From Podochytrium sp. JEL0797 (taxonomy: Eukaryota; Chytridiomycota; Chytridiomycetes; Chytridiales; Chytriomycetaceae), in the NCBI GenBank assembly GCA_027596195.1, contig JADGJG010000146.1:1-36793 (forward strand): a stretch of DNA of 36,793 bases. The letters are read 5' to 3'. Below the pieces are notes generated by a model that made no database searches, was not told the DNA's origin, and worked only from the letters and a program-made list of their open reading frames with translations. The position numbers were made by a program, and so were the translations under genes. Positions 10,295 through 20,898 of this stretch are shown in pieces (the stretch's first letter is position 1; the number at the start of each line of letters is the position of its first letter).

Positions 10295-10789
10295 CTGGAG
10301 AGTGTGCTCTCCTCACAGCGCATCTACTCAGACAACAGGCGCTCCCTATATCAAACCAAAAACAAAAATTCGTTAAGCAAGGTAAAAACAACTCATTTAA
10401 GGTAAAACAAGGTGGGCTCTTGGGTAAGCCCAGATGTCGCTAATGGCACGCGTAGACACGCCTGTACACGACTGTGCGAGGCCACTAGTACAATAGAAAA
10501 GATTACCGGATCGAGGGAGAGGCGTGATAAAGTCGTCATCATAGCGAAACACCTCATTGGCGTTTGGGGCCCTGCGAAACCGCGGCACGCGTTTTTTCCG
10601 GCGCGGTGTGCGAAGGCTTCTTTTTTTGGCTTTCAGGGCGTTTGGCTTTGCGGTAGCAGCACAAGAAGGTCGCTCGGAAGCAACGCGCGGTCCACGACCG
10701 GTCGTGTTCGAGGGCCATCATGGCCTCTAGGCAAGATACGCGCGGTCGACGAGCCAAGCTATCAACTCCACCGTGGGTATTCACCATGT

Positions 10790-10950
10790 TAATTCTTGTG
10801 CTTTGACATTATGTAGGGAGCGAAGGGAAAAAAGTGAGTCCGTTTATCAAGTTTTTTATTTCAAGGGGTGAGGAAGGGGTGGGGAGGAGGTGCTTGTGCA
10901 GGTGAAAGTCGACTTTGTGGTCCGATCGAATTCGAAAATAGCACATGTTC
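10790..10950. repeat. Relic homologous to 17,840-17,975 and 30,650-30,785
   Basis: The run TTCTTGTGC(T/C)TTGACATTATG and the later TTTTTTATTTCAAGGGG, ending at ATCGAATTCGAAAATA or its variant, recur in the same order and spacing at about 17,848-17,970 and in the second duplication copy. On the minus strand all three encode the end of a protein: IFEFDRTT in the two duplicated copies, IFEFDRTTKST here. The 10.8-kb sequence and the 17.9-kb sequence are therefore older, diverged copies of one 3' gene end. Confidence 0.6.
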
Positions 10951-11206
10951 CTCCTTTCCACTTTTTCGAAGCAATCTTCTGACGCCCATATCTTCCAATC
11001 GACTTGACCCACACTCCCAAAAACATCACGACAGCAATCAAAGTAATCACGAAACAGCCAATGGCGATAATCGAACGCAGCTGCGACAACATTCCCGCAA
11101 TTCGAGCGAATTCAGAGTTGTTTGTGAGGATGGCTGACGTGAAGAGGATTGCTTCGACTTTGTGTTGGACACCGGGGGAGTTGGTTGATGACAAGGAAGT
11201 TTTGGG
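10856..11206 (-). CDS. C-terminal exon of a membrane protein, partial
   Basis: The minus-strand frame reads PKTSLSSTNSPGVQHKVEAI, then a strongly hydrophobic helix (SIIAIGCFVITLIAVVMFLG) with a basic patch (KSIGRYGRQKIASKKWKGG), ending at TAA at 10856. No ATG starts this frame: a stop lies upstream, and an acceptor-like ATCAG at about 11207-11211 suggests the segment begins as an exon. Upstream exons would fall under the BRCA2 start, so the gene is probably truncated. The left boundary of the 12.8-kb duplication (11,174) cuts through its first codons, so copy 2 lacks almost all of it. Confidence 0.4.
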   Translation of the reverse strand, partial: PKTSLSSTNSPGVQHKVEAILFTSAILTNNSEFARIAGMLSQLRSIIAIGCFVITLIAVVMFLGVWVKSIGRYGRQKIASKKWKGGTCAIFEFDRTTKSTFTCTSTSSPPLPHPLK

Positions 11207-11345
11207 CTGATCATTTTATTTGACGCGCGTTGTCGTTCTTGCATGAGCTATTCGAGGCAGGTTGAGGGGATGATGCATATCGCAGTAACAGGAATCCTTG
11301 AGGATTTCTTGAAGTTGAGATTTGAAATTTGAAAAACAAAACTCG

Positions 11346-14300
11346 ATGTCCGAAGAGCCGCAGCCGCCCGCGCACTTGGCGCAACGACCTCCTCTCTTTG
11401 ACGCGGCCTTTGACGACGACATTTCCGACTTTGCGCTGGCATCGCAGCTGGCGCCCTTCGTGTCTGGGCGGGCCAGGGCGGCGTCTAGGGAGTGCGTGCC
11501 TAGCAATGTCCTCGCGGAGTCTAGGGAGCCGAGGGAGGGCAGTGCCCTAGTGGAGTCTAGGCATCCTGGCGAGAACAATCCCTTCGATATCGACACCTCA
11601 ACGGCCCTTCCCGCGCCCATCTCCTCGAGCTTCACGTTTGACGACGAGGACGACGACCTCACAAGCACACAGTGGCAGTTTATCAAACAACACGACAACG
11701 ATGAAGATCCCACGAGGAGCCCTTCTGTCACAAACAAATCCGTTGTGCCAGAAACCCCCGTGGCTGCTCAACCACCCGCCAACTCGTTTGAAACCCACCA
11801 CACCCCACACGCAACCCCAACCAAACTACCCCTCGCTCCACACGCCACACTCACTCGCTCTCGCACCCCAATCCTGCGAAAATCCTCCAAATTGAAAAAA
11901 GAGGACGCGAAATCGCGCAGACACACCATCAACGTGTTTTCAACCACAGCCTCTTCATCCACATCCACTGCTACTCCCGCACATTCGAATTCTTTGCTTC
12001 AAAAACGCTCCCGTTCTCTCGAATCTGAATCGCGAACCCATCTCAGAATTTCGCGCCGCAAGCACGCGTATGCCGGATCATCCCACGCCCAAGACGAACG
12101 GTTTCGTGACTTGTCGGCTTCGCCAGAGAGAAGTGTTGGGGAAGAAGTCCGGTTACAGTCCATGCTTGCGCGAACGCCCAAAATGGCGAGGAGGAAGGGT
12201 CGATTCCGCCGGAGGCATCGCGAGTCGTCTATCGATCGCATCGCTTCTGGTCAACTCAAATTCTTTGTCGATTGTGCTGTGGGTCCGAGCCAGAATGAGT
12301 CCGAACGGCCTGTCGATAACGATGCGGTGGATGTTTGCGATTTTGTAGCGGCAGAAATCACCCCGTCTGTCGAATTTCGCGACTCTAGTGAACGCGATGT
12401 GGAATTTTCTGCTCTCGAATCTGAGATTCGACACCGCGGATCGCCACTCCCATCGATTTCACCGCCAAAGAACGAAACCACAGTAAACATACCCTCTCGA
12501 ACCGATTCCATTTCCAACGAAATATCAGAACAAGAACTGCTGGCATACGTGCAGAGTGGAGCCATGGATTTCGGATACGACGGTTCGAAACCCCCCACCA
12601 ATTTCGAAAACGCGTTCAACGAGTCTGATACCAATTTTCGCCACAGACTTGAACTCACAACAACCGCCACCCCAATCCACCCTTGGCACAACTCCTCCCA
12701 TTCTACCCTCCCCGCTGGCCGCGAACTCCGGATTCAGAACGGGTCGAAACTGCAAAATCTCGATCCCACAGGATAAACTCGAATTCGGTCGTCAACTGAT
12801 TGACTCTTATCAAACCGATTCGAGTGTAGCGGATCTGCGTCCTTTGAACGGTTCGGGTTTGGACGGCGGCGGGTTCAGGAAACCGCCTGTGGCTTTGAGT
12901 CTTGCCGATTTGGCCATGAATGCGAGTCAACAAAGAAAGACTACTGTTTCGGTTGGAGTGTGAGTCGTTTGAAATGAGAGGAGGCTTTTGACTTATTTTT
13001 TTTTGACTTGCAACAACACAGAACGCCACGGAGCCTCGGGCCATTCACTACCCCCTTCAAGGCCACGCCATTCCCCCCTCTATCATTCCACGCAACGTCA
13101 GGGAACCCCGTTACTTCAACTCCCTACTCGGTAACCAAGATTCCCGACGCGTACGAACCCACCTTTTCGACTGGCGGATTCAAAAAACTCGCGCCTCCGT
13201 TTTCGAAGCAGAGAGGCGATAAGAATACGGCGGCTTTACTGCAGAAGCTATTCTGTGATGACGAGGAAGAGGAGGGGGGAGGTGTTGGGGATGTTCTTGC
13301 TGTTGATTTCGGAGATGGAGGGGATGGTGGTGTGGGGTTGAGCAAGAGCGGTGTGGAAGCGAGTGGGATTGACAGTCAGGAATTTGGGAAAGAATTTATC
13401 GGTGGTGGGGTGTGCGTGGAGGGCGAACGCGCGGATGTCAACCCCACTGGCTCACGTGATCCACACGACGAGTTTTCACCGACGAGTTCGAAAGATGCGA
13501 TCGTGTTTGGAAGGGGTGCCGGGAACGACGTGTTCTCTGGAGGATTCTTGGAAAAGAGTGGATCATCGAAACCAGTCGATTTTGATTTCATTGGTGGGTT
13601 TGGCGGTGGTGGTTGCGGGTTCATGACCGGAAACCGAAAGAAGCTGGCGGCTCCGAGTGTCGCTAATGCTGCGAAAGCGCGAGAGCTTTTGATGAGATCT
13701 GATGTGATTGGGTCATGGATGGTGGCGGGTGAAGGCAGTGGAGATGTTGTCGGGGATGAGAGTAAGTTGGAGCATCAATCGCTTGCCGGGGTCGAAGATA
13801 CCGAGAGTACGCGACGCGCGCGTGAGTTTTTCAAGGAATCCACTGACGAGTTTTCGGACCCGATACCACCGCCGCAGGCGCAACCTCCCGTCATACCACA
13901 CCCCCGCCTCGCCGTGAAATCGAGCGGCTTCTCCTTCGCAAGCGGCAAGAAAATGGCACCAGTGAACTCGGACGCTGTGAAATCGTTTTGGGCTGGAATC
14001 GTGGACGACGAGGATTTGGTCAAAAGTTCAACAGCGTGGGAAACACCACCCACTCCTGCCCCGCGCGCTCAACCTTCGCCAGCAAACTTTTCGACACCCT
14101 TGAAGGTTGGATTCTCGTCTGGAAAGGGCCGCGCTCTGCCGAAACCGTCGTTGGAGCAACTCCAAAAACGCGATTCGTTGTTTTCCTCCGTTTCTGGGGC
14201 GTCTACGTTACCGGGGATGGGAACCCCGCTCCCATCATCAGTCCAACGCACCTTTCCCGAAACTCCACTCCCCACCTCGCGAACCACCATCCCCACAATC

Positions 14301-16915
14301 CCATCCGTCATCCCCACCCTCTCAACCACCACAACACAAACCCCCTCGCGCCCACTCAAAACCCCCAAACAAAAAGGATTCAAAACTCCCTTCCTTTCCG
14401 CTTCTGCAAAATCGAACGAACCCAGTTTCACAACGCCGCGACCGGTGCATCAACCTTTTATTGCGTCTTTGAATGGATCCGTTTCGAGTCACGATCTTGC
14501 GATGACGCCAGGGCCGTTTTCAGGTATCAAGAAACCGTTTAAGACTCCAGGGATGACGCAGAAAAAGTTTGTGTCGCCCATGATCAAGGGAGGTGGTGTG
14601 GGGGGTGGTACACCGGTTCATGGGAAGCGCGTGGATCGGATGGCGGGTGGCGGGGGCGAGAGTGTCAAGAAGGTGGAGCAACGCGTGTTTTTTAATCTCA
14701 AAGGTATATGGAAGCGAGTCGAGGGGGGTGTGAATGGGTGTTTCTCTGATACCGTTTTTTTTGGTGGGTTGTGTAACAGACCCGCCTCCACGCGTCACGA
14801 TGCGCGAAATACTTCAAAACTCTCGACACATTGGATCTGTTTCTGAAAGGTACAGTGCATATATTTCCGGTCCCCATTCTTTTTAGTTCTTGTCGAGCTG
14901 AGCACAAAAAAACCTCTGGTTTCGCGATGACAGAAGCGAGGCCGTCCTCCACATGACCTCCCTCTCCGCCAAATCTTTCCACTTCCCAACCGCTTCAGGC
15001 CCCAATTGGGGCCCCATCGAGTGCATGAACGAGTTGTTGGCGATGGGAATGAACGCCAACAAAGTCACAATCGCTTGGGTCAACAATCATTACCGCTGGA
15101 TCGTGTGGAAGCTTGCCGCCATGGCGCGTACGTTTCCGGATCTGAAGGAGTCATGTTGGAGTGTGGAGGGTGTGAGGAGGCAGTTTTTGTATCGGTTCGT
15201 TCGTTTTTTTTGTGAAATGTGGCGGTTTGGGAACTCAAAATTTTTTTTGAGCAGGTATCAGCGGGAATATTGTGACGGCAAACGATCGTGTTTGAACTTG
15301 ATTATCGAAGGAGACGCGCCTTCCGAAGCGTTGATTGTGTTGTGTGTGGCGGATGTGTTTGTGGAGGGAAATTCGGTGCTCGAAACGGGCGTTGATTGTG
15401 AGTTTTCGACTGGAAATCTCTCCTCAAATTACTCACCTTGTAACCACTAGTGTCGTCTGCGGCGCCTGAAAATATCGTGCTCGAACTCACGGACGGCTGG
15501 TACAGTTTGAAAACGCAACTCGATCCCGTTTTATGTCGAACGTTGGTGAATGGAAAGTTTGGTGTTGGATACAAGCTCTTGATTTGTGGAGCTCAGGTAA
15601 ACCCCTTTCTTTCCCTTTTTGTGGCGTGGTGATTGACTCCATATTGATCAAAGACGGTCGGAGAACGTGGAACAAAATCCCCGCTCGAAATCGCCGACCG
15701 TCTCCACCTCAAAATCTGCTCCAACGGAACCCGACTTGCCAAATGGGACGCCAAACTCGGGTACCAGAAGCGATCGTGTCCCTTCCAAGTCGGGATCGCG
15801 CGCGTATCGGCGGAAGGCGGGCCTATTCCGTTGGTGGATGTGGTTGTCACGCGTGTGTATCCGGTGATGTTTATTGAGAGTAAGGTCAAGAGGACTCAGG
15901 TGGAGGAGGATGAGGAGGCGAGGAAGTATGAGGTTTGGTTTTTTGGTTGCGTGCGGGGGGTTTTTGCGATCTCCGAATGGCTTTGACATAGTTGTGATCA
16001 AAACAGGAACGAATGAACATTGAATGTCAAAGAATCGCATACGAATACCAAAAGTCAAGTGACGGAGCGAGCTTGGAAGGAATCGATATTCGCGGTGAAG
16101 CGGAAGACGCGGTGCCACGACGCAATGTGAGTCTCATGCTGCGACTCAAAGTGTGCGATTTCCCACCCGATGGACATTCCGTTGAAACGTGCGCGACTAC
16201 GACATTGACGGTTTGGAATCCGGATCCGGCTGTGTTGGAGGTGTTGAAGGAGGGAAAACGTGTCAAGGTGTGTGAGCGTTCTTGGAGCCTTTTTTTTGTT
16301 TGTTTCTCATTGACGCAAATCCCCGAAACTAGATGATGGGTCTACTTCCAGACACATACGAATCCGCCACCCCCTGTTTCCTCAAGATGGGTCCAAAGAA
16401 AATGCTTTACCCGATCCCCGTGACGCCTCAAGAGCTCAAACGAACACTCTACATGCCTCGCACGTATACTTCCATCGTCGAGTTGGAGGGTCTTGATAAC
16501 GGGTCCGAGTTTGACGTGATGGGAGTTGCGTGTTCCACTGGCGAGCAGTGTGTTGAAATTGTGGATGAGGGGATGGTGAGGTTGAAGGTGCAGGCTTATT
16601 ACAAGTGTTTTGGGAAGATTAAGGTATGCTTTTTGCTTGGCGTTTCTTGTCTCATTGGTTGATCACATCCTCGGGAACAGGTTGGAGACGTGGTTGCGTT
16701 GCGAAATCTCAAACACCATTTCGGAACTGCGATCTTTGCGAAAGAGTGTGGAGTTTTGGTTTCGGCGTTCAATAAGGTGGAGCAAGACATGAGGGATCGG
16801 TTGATCGAGTTTCGGTGAGTGTGTTTTGGGGGTGTGTGAAATTCGCGTTGCTTGAATCGTTCGCGCTGAAATCTTCAATGGCAGAAATGGGGGGGATTTC
16901 AAGCAGTTTATTTAG
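11346..16915 (+). CDS. BRCA2: BRCA2 homologue, copy 1 (frameshifted)
   Basis: BRCA2 loads RAD51 on single-stranded DNA in homologous recombination and fork protection. Exons: 11346-12959, 13022-14703, 14780-14849, 14934-15194, 15255-15397, 15451-15596, 15654-15932, 16007-16267, 16333-16623, 16681-16814, 16885-16915. The same domains as copy 2 are present: BRC-like repeats near 12,730, 13,172, 13,613, 13,925 and 14,110, the helical-domain signature NHYRWIVWKLAAM at about 15,085, and OB1 with LTDGWYSLKTQLDP. A C-run at 12591-12596 has six C where copy 2 has five. This shifts the frame at about codon 416 and gives a 476-aa product lacking every BRC repeat and the DNA-binding domain. Downstream exons remain open, and the many differences from copy 2 in exons 6-7 are mostly synonymous, so the lesion is recent or a sequencing error. 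The ATG at 11346 is the first in frame. Confidence 0.85.
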
Positions 16916-17021
16916 AGAGTTTGCGATTAGTAGTGGGACTCATTTTTGCTTTTCAGCGTACTGTTCATAAACATCAGAATTTTTTTTTAACGCCCTTGCC
17001 ACACTCATCCTTGCTGCCTCG

Positions 17022-17105
17022 ATGTTGCTTTCTCCCTCTGCGGGCATCTCCACTAAGCTGCACCCGCTGGGCTTGAAAAAATTCCTCAACGAGCTCGTCA
17101 CAGCA
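17022..17105. repeat. Diverged repeat, element a (copy 1)
   Basis: About 84 nt here, beginning TTGCTTTCTCCCTCTG after the first ATG, align without large gaps to 18,247-18,330 (CTGCTTACTCCCTCTG). Translations on either strand resemble each other (LLSPSAGIS versus LLTPSVCIS on +; SSLRNFFKPSG versus SSLRHFLKRSG on -). It looks like a remnant of an old local duplication of a coding segment. The same pair exists in the second unit. Confidence 0.5.
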
Positions 17106-18246
17106 GCTTATCTGCCCACCTCTCGCACAATAGGAAAAGAAAGCAACGGCCCATTCGCCTCACAAACAATAAGCTTAACCCTGCAGCTCAAAATTATCGT
17201 ATCGTAACCCTCCACTCGGTACATGTGGAATACGTGGGGCCAAGAGCATTTGCCCAGTTGTCCACAGAGTTGTTAGTGTATTTGCAGGGTGTCTGGGGCA
17301 CTTTGCTGATTCCCTCGAGTCCAAATCGCATTTGCACCCTTCCTCCGTTTCCAAACAGCAAGTTTTCCGCATTGCACAGCTTTCCCAAAGATCTCAACAC
17401 TCTGCGCTAATCGCGCTAATCGTGCATTTCCGACTCGCCAGCAGAGGCAAATGGGGCTTGACGGGCCTCATATCCAGGTGGCTCGAGCGCCGTGTTCGTT
17501 AACGCAAAAGACATTGGGTTCAGCGACTTGGTGATGAGATACACAAAGCCGTCATGAATAGACGAAAACGACAGATGCTTCTACCTCCATTCCCTCCACC
17601 AGCTGTACTGTGCCACCAGAATGAATGCGCGAAAGCTTCGAGCAGCTTGGAAGCAGAAACCGCAAACTCGGGAGTAGGCCGTACCAATCATCACAGCGTT
17701 GTCGTTGAAGCACCCACGAGAGCCCATCGGGTTGAGATGCATAAGGAAATCTGCTGTCGCTCATTCGCTCCTCAAAATAACTGCTACGCTTCTCAAACTG
17801 CCCCACCAACAATCCTGCAAACACCTCCGCAATGATCCACACAATTCTTGTGCCTTGACATTATGCAGGGATCGAGGAAAAAAGTGAGTTTATTTTGTTT
17901 TTTATTTCAAGGGGTTGGGTGGAGATGCTGATAGAGGTGGAAGTGGTGCGATCAAATTCGAAAATAACTGATGTTTGGACACTCATTTCAGATTTTCACA
18001 AGTACGCGTTGTAGACTGAGACCTACCATATTACGCGGTTATTTGAGCGGAAACAGAGACGAAAGAGGTGTTTTTATGCCTTCGTCAAAGGAAAAGAAGT
18101 AATTATTCACGAGGGACCTGGGACCGGTTAGCTCAGTTTTGGTGAATGAGTTTTGCAGGGGGGTGAAATCGCATCATGTTGTTATAATTCAATGACTGAA
18201 GACACTATGTATCGCTTGCTTGCTAAACATGAATCGTCGATCCTGT

Positions 18247-18330
18247 CAATTCTGCTTACTCCCTCTGTGTGCATATCCTCTGAATCATACCCGCTGCGCT
18301 TGAGAAAATGTCTCAGCGAGCTGTCACAAA
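18247..18330. repeat. Diverged repeat, element b (copy 1)
   Basis: Partner of the 17,022 element, about 60-65% identical by eye. The minus strand is open for 60 codons (18,182-18,364) through DSSLRHFLKRSGYDSEDMH, but copy 2 of the duplication has a deletion nearby, so no current gene is claimed. Confidence 0.45.
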
Positions 18331-18577
18331 CAACTCCACTTACTTGTCCCTTAGAGAAATGCAATGGCTATACGCCTGCCTGAATTTTACCAGCGCGTCA
18401 GACTGATTTCACTCGTGTATATATGTGATCAACTAGCCTACTTATTTTCTTCTACACGAAAGTTTGAAAAAAAAGATAATACTATCGGATCTTAACCGCA
18501 ATTAATTCACTGAGGCAGAGACTTCTTTTACCTCCCTTATTTTACTTATAAATTACTGATAAATTAAATAAACAAAA

Positions 18578-19171
18578 CTAGAGAATAAAAGAGAAAACAG
18601 AAGCCACAACTCCCATTCCAAGAACTCCTCTGATTGCACCACTTTCATAGATATTAGTCGTGGTGGCCATAGCCTTGGTGCTCGTAGCAAAACTCTTGGT
18701 GAAGGAAGAACGAACAGCAGTGGCTGTCGATGCGACATGAGCCTCCGATTGCGTGGGATTCTCACGCTTCACCGGCAATGCCGCCACATAACTAATGTAC
18801 CCGTTCGAAGGGTTCGAGACTCCGCAGTTGGCAAAGTCGGACTCAGGGTATCCCACGTGGTTCGGGTACGTCACGCAGCTGCTGCAATTACCCGTCACCT
18901 GGACTTCCGGTTTGAAGTCAATCAAACAGTAGCAGGTGATAAAAGGGCCCGATTGAATGACGGCCGAGTAGTTGATTCCGGTTTGGTTGAGGGAGGTGGT
19001 TGTGCATTCGGTGTTACAGGTTTTGGCGGTGAAGAGTTTGTCCACGGGACCAACTTGGACTGCGACGGTGCGAATGGGGTATCCTGGACCGGCGTAACAT
19101 TTTGAACCGTCCACAAAGGGAGTTGGTGTGGGAAGCGCGATTGGCAGGGAGGTTGTGATGGAGACGGACAT
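18578..19171 (-). CDS. WSC-like Cys-rich surface protein, copy 1
   Basis: 197 aa, single exon. Cysteines lie in SKCYAGPGY, KTCNTECTTT, FITCYCLIDF, GNCSSCV and FANCGVSN, a spacing that recalls the WSC carbohydrate-binding domain (CY...C...C...C.C...C..C...CG...Y) of fungal wall-stress sensors and wall enzymes. A Ser/Thr-rich linker (AVRSSFTKSFATSTKAM) leads to a C-terminal hydrophobic tail (GVLGMGVVASVFSFIL) ending the protein, typical of a GPI-attachment signal. No N-terminal signal peptide is visible, so either an upstream exon is missed or secretion is atypical. The second copy is intact with only a few substitutions, which supports a real gene. The WSC call rests on cysteine spacing and is tentative. 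Confidence 0.65.
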   Translation of the reverse strand: MSVSITTSLPIALPTPTPFVDGSKCYAGPGYPIRTVAVQVGPVDKLFTAKTCNTECTTTSLNQTGINYSAVIQSGPFITCYCLIDFKPEVQVTGNCSSCVTYPNHVGYPESDFANCGVSNPSNGYISYVAALPVKRENPTQSEAHVASTATAVRSSFTKSFATSTKAMATTTNIYESGAIRGVLGMGVVASVFSFIL

Positions 19172-19677
19172 GTTGAGGTTTTCATTGTGACGAAATAACG
19201 CTTTTTAAATCCGTTTTATGATGTGGTTGAACTTTTATTAGCTGGATCAAAATGACACACGAAAGCCAAGTTGTTCTGTGCCAAGTTCTGCGGGGTGTCG
19301 AACATGTTAAATTACTAATTGGGCTTTCTGTGTGGATCTGGATTAAGTCGTAGAGGGAGAATGAAATGGAGAGCGTCTTCGTTCGCAGATCTCTATTGTG
19401 TACCAAGGCGTGAAATCGGCAGAAACCAAATTGACCTCTTTTTTCATATTTTTCGTGAGGCAAGTGGCTTCTACTATTGAAGAATTTCGGTGCATACACA
19501 GTCCATGCGCATGTAAATGCTTTTGCTCTTGCAGCCTTTGTCATTGCCCTTTTACCAGTGCGTGTAAACGACGCCGAATGATGCCAACTCAGTGTGAAAC
19601 ACGAGGACATTAATCTCAATACTTATCCTTGGGTTCTGGCCGCGTCGCAGAAGGTTTGGCATGATTGGGGGTAAGTT
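19172..19677. other. Spacer between WSC-like and BtuF-like genes, copy 1
   Basis: A minus-strand frame of 145 codons (19,182-19,619) is open here but is broken by indels in the second copy, and it shows no domain. I regard the stretch as non-coding: 5' region of the WSC-like gene plus 3' region of the BtuF-like gene. Confidence 0.5.
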
Positions 19678-20872
19678 TTATTTCATCTCTGACGGCAACA
19701 CCACCTTCTCCCACGGAAACCCAGCGGGAATCAACTCTTCCTTGTCCCAAACAAACCCAACCAAAAATTCCAACGCATCCACCAATCTCGGGCCCGGCCT
19801 GTTGAACATTTGGCTCCCATCCACCACGCACACCCTAACGCCGGGCTTCAACATGGTTTGGAACCACTCCGTCTCTAAAATCAATCCCACTTCACGCTTC
19901 GCTTCCACCAAGTTCAAACCACAAGGTGCCACGACAATCACCTCGGGATCTGACGCAATGCAGGCTTCGTGTGTGATTCGGATGGAAGGACCCGCGCCTT
20001 GGACGTCTGTGCCGGGGAACGCGGGTTGATTCCCGCCAGCCATGTAAATCAACTGCATCGTCCAAATTTAGTCAACTTGGTGGGTCAAAGCAAAACACAT
20101 ATCAAAATCATTGCGGACCTGAGGCGTCCAGTGGCCTCCGGGGTATACGGGGTCCGTCCATTCGACAAATAGGACGCGCTTTCGGGTGCTGCTGTTTTCG
20201 GCGAGCAACGCGTCGGCGGTCGAACGGGCTTTGTCGATTCGAGTTGTGAGTGTTTTCATGGCGGCTTCCGCGCCGGATTCCAAATCAAGGGCTTTTCCGA
20301 TACGCAGAATGTCATCGAGAACGTCGGAAAAGGTGAGCGGGTTCAAGGTGATGATTTGGGGCACTTGGGGCAGTCGGTTGGCAATTCGTTCGACGGTTTG
20401 GAGGTCAATCGCGCAGACCTATTTCCCATTCTTTTTAATCAAACTCTATTACAACATTCAAAGAGAGTATCTCACGTGGCAGAGGTCCTGAGTCACAATA
20501 TGTGTTGGTTTAAGCTCCAGGAGGACCTCTGGATGGATGAAATACATCCCGTTCCCCTTGGTCAGGGCCTTCTGGACCTGGTCTTCGACTCCGGCAGACG
20601 AGTCGAACACGGTATTCGATCCAGTCAGGATGGGCAGCGAGATCACGGATCGGGGGTAATCGTCCTCGTGTGATCTCCCTGTGTTGTTGTGCGCGCAGAG
20701 GGTAAGGGAGAAGGAGAATGAGAACATGTTGAACAAAGAGGGAAAGGTAATGGAAGAGAACGAGATGCTCACCAACAAGCATCGACTCGCCGCCACAGAG
20801 ACAGATCATCTCGCAAGCCGCGGGGAGCATCGAAATGATGCATTTCTTGGGCGCCTCGGCGATTTCGGCCAT
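19678..20872 (-). CDS. BtuF/FhuD-type periplasmic-binding-protein-like protein, copy 1
   Basis: 325 aa from four exons on the minus strand: 20773-20872, 20476-20678, 20119-20418 and 19678-20052. All junctions have GT-AG ends and close in phase. The product matches the class III helical-backbone substrate-binding fold of bacterial cobalamin and siderophore importers: N-terminal ISMLPAACEMICLCGGESMLVG, then GRSHEDDYPRSV, VTQDLCHVCAIDL (residues 95-107), the central helix region PLTFSDVLDDILRIGKAL, VEWTDPVYPGGHW, then IYMAGGNQPAF and SDPEVIVVAPCGLNL. Eukaryotic members are cytosolic-looking relatives of uncertain role, and no signal peptide or lipobox is seen here. Ligand (cobalamin, haem, another metal complex) cannot be assigned. 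The start codon is 26 nt from that of the divergent coiled-coil gene. Confidence 0.85.
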
Positions 20873-20898
20873 TTGTCAAATTAAAAAAAAGATTTCAA
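20873..20898. promoter_or_regulatory. 26-bp divergent intergenic region, copy 1
   Basis: Only 26 bp separate the minus-strand ATG at 20872 from the plus-strand ATG at 20899, and most of it is an A-run (TTAAAAAAAAG). Any promoter for either gene must overlap the coding sequence of the other. Confidence 0.6.

Larger units (their letters stand above)
16916..18577. other. Degenerate intergenic stretch, copy 1
   Basis: No intact gene. Minus-strand open pieces (for example 17,552-17,842, GTVQLVEGMEVEASVVFVYS) hint at an old protein gene. Indels between the two duplication copies here are not multiples of three, and the open frames differ in length, which argues against present coding. The 3' end relic shared with 10.8 kb sits at about 17,840-17,975. 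Confidence 0.5.

Noticed and set aside
13988..14542. 184-codon plus-strand frame present in both BRCA2 copies
   Set aside because: Shadow of BRCA2 exon 2; its conservation follows from the near identity of that block, and the peptide has no domain.
18127..18200. tRNA-like start (GGTTAGCTCAGTTTTGG resembles a D-arm/A box)
   Set aside because: No B box or T-arm follows at the right distance, no cloverleaf closes, and copy 2 changes the box (TTAGCTGAG).
19182..19619. 145-codon minus-strand open frame
   Set aside because: Broken by indels in the second copy, has no domain, and lies between two supported genes.
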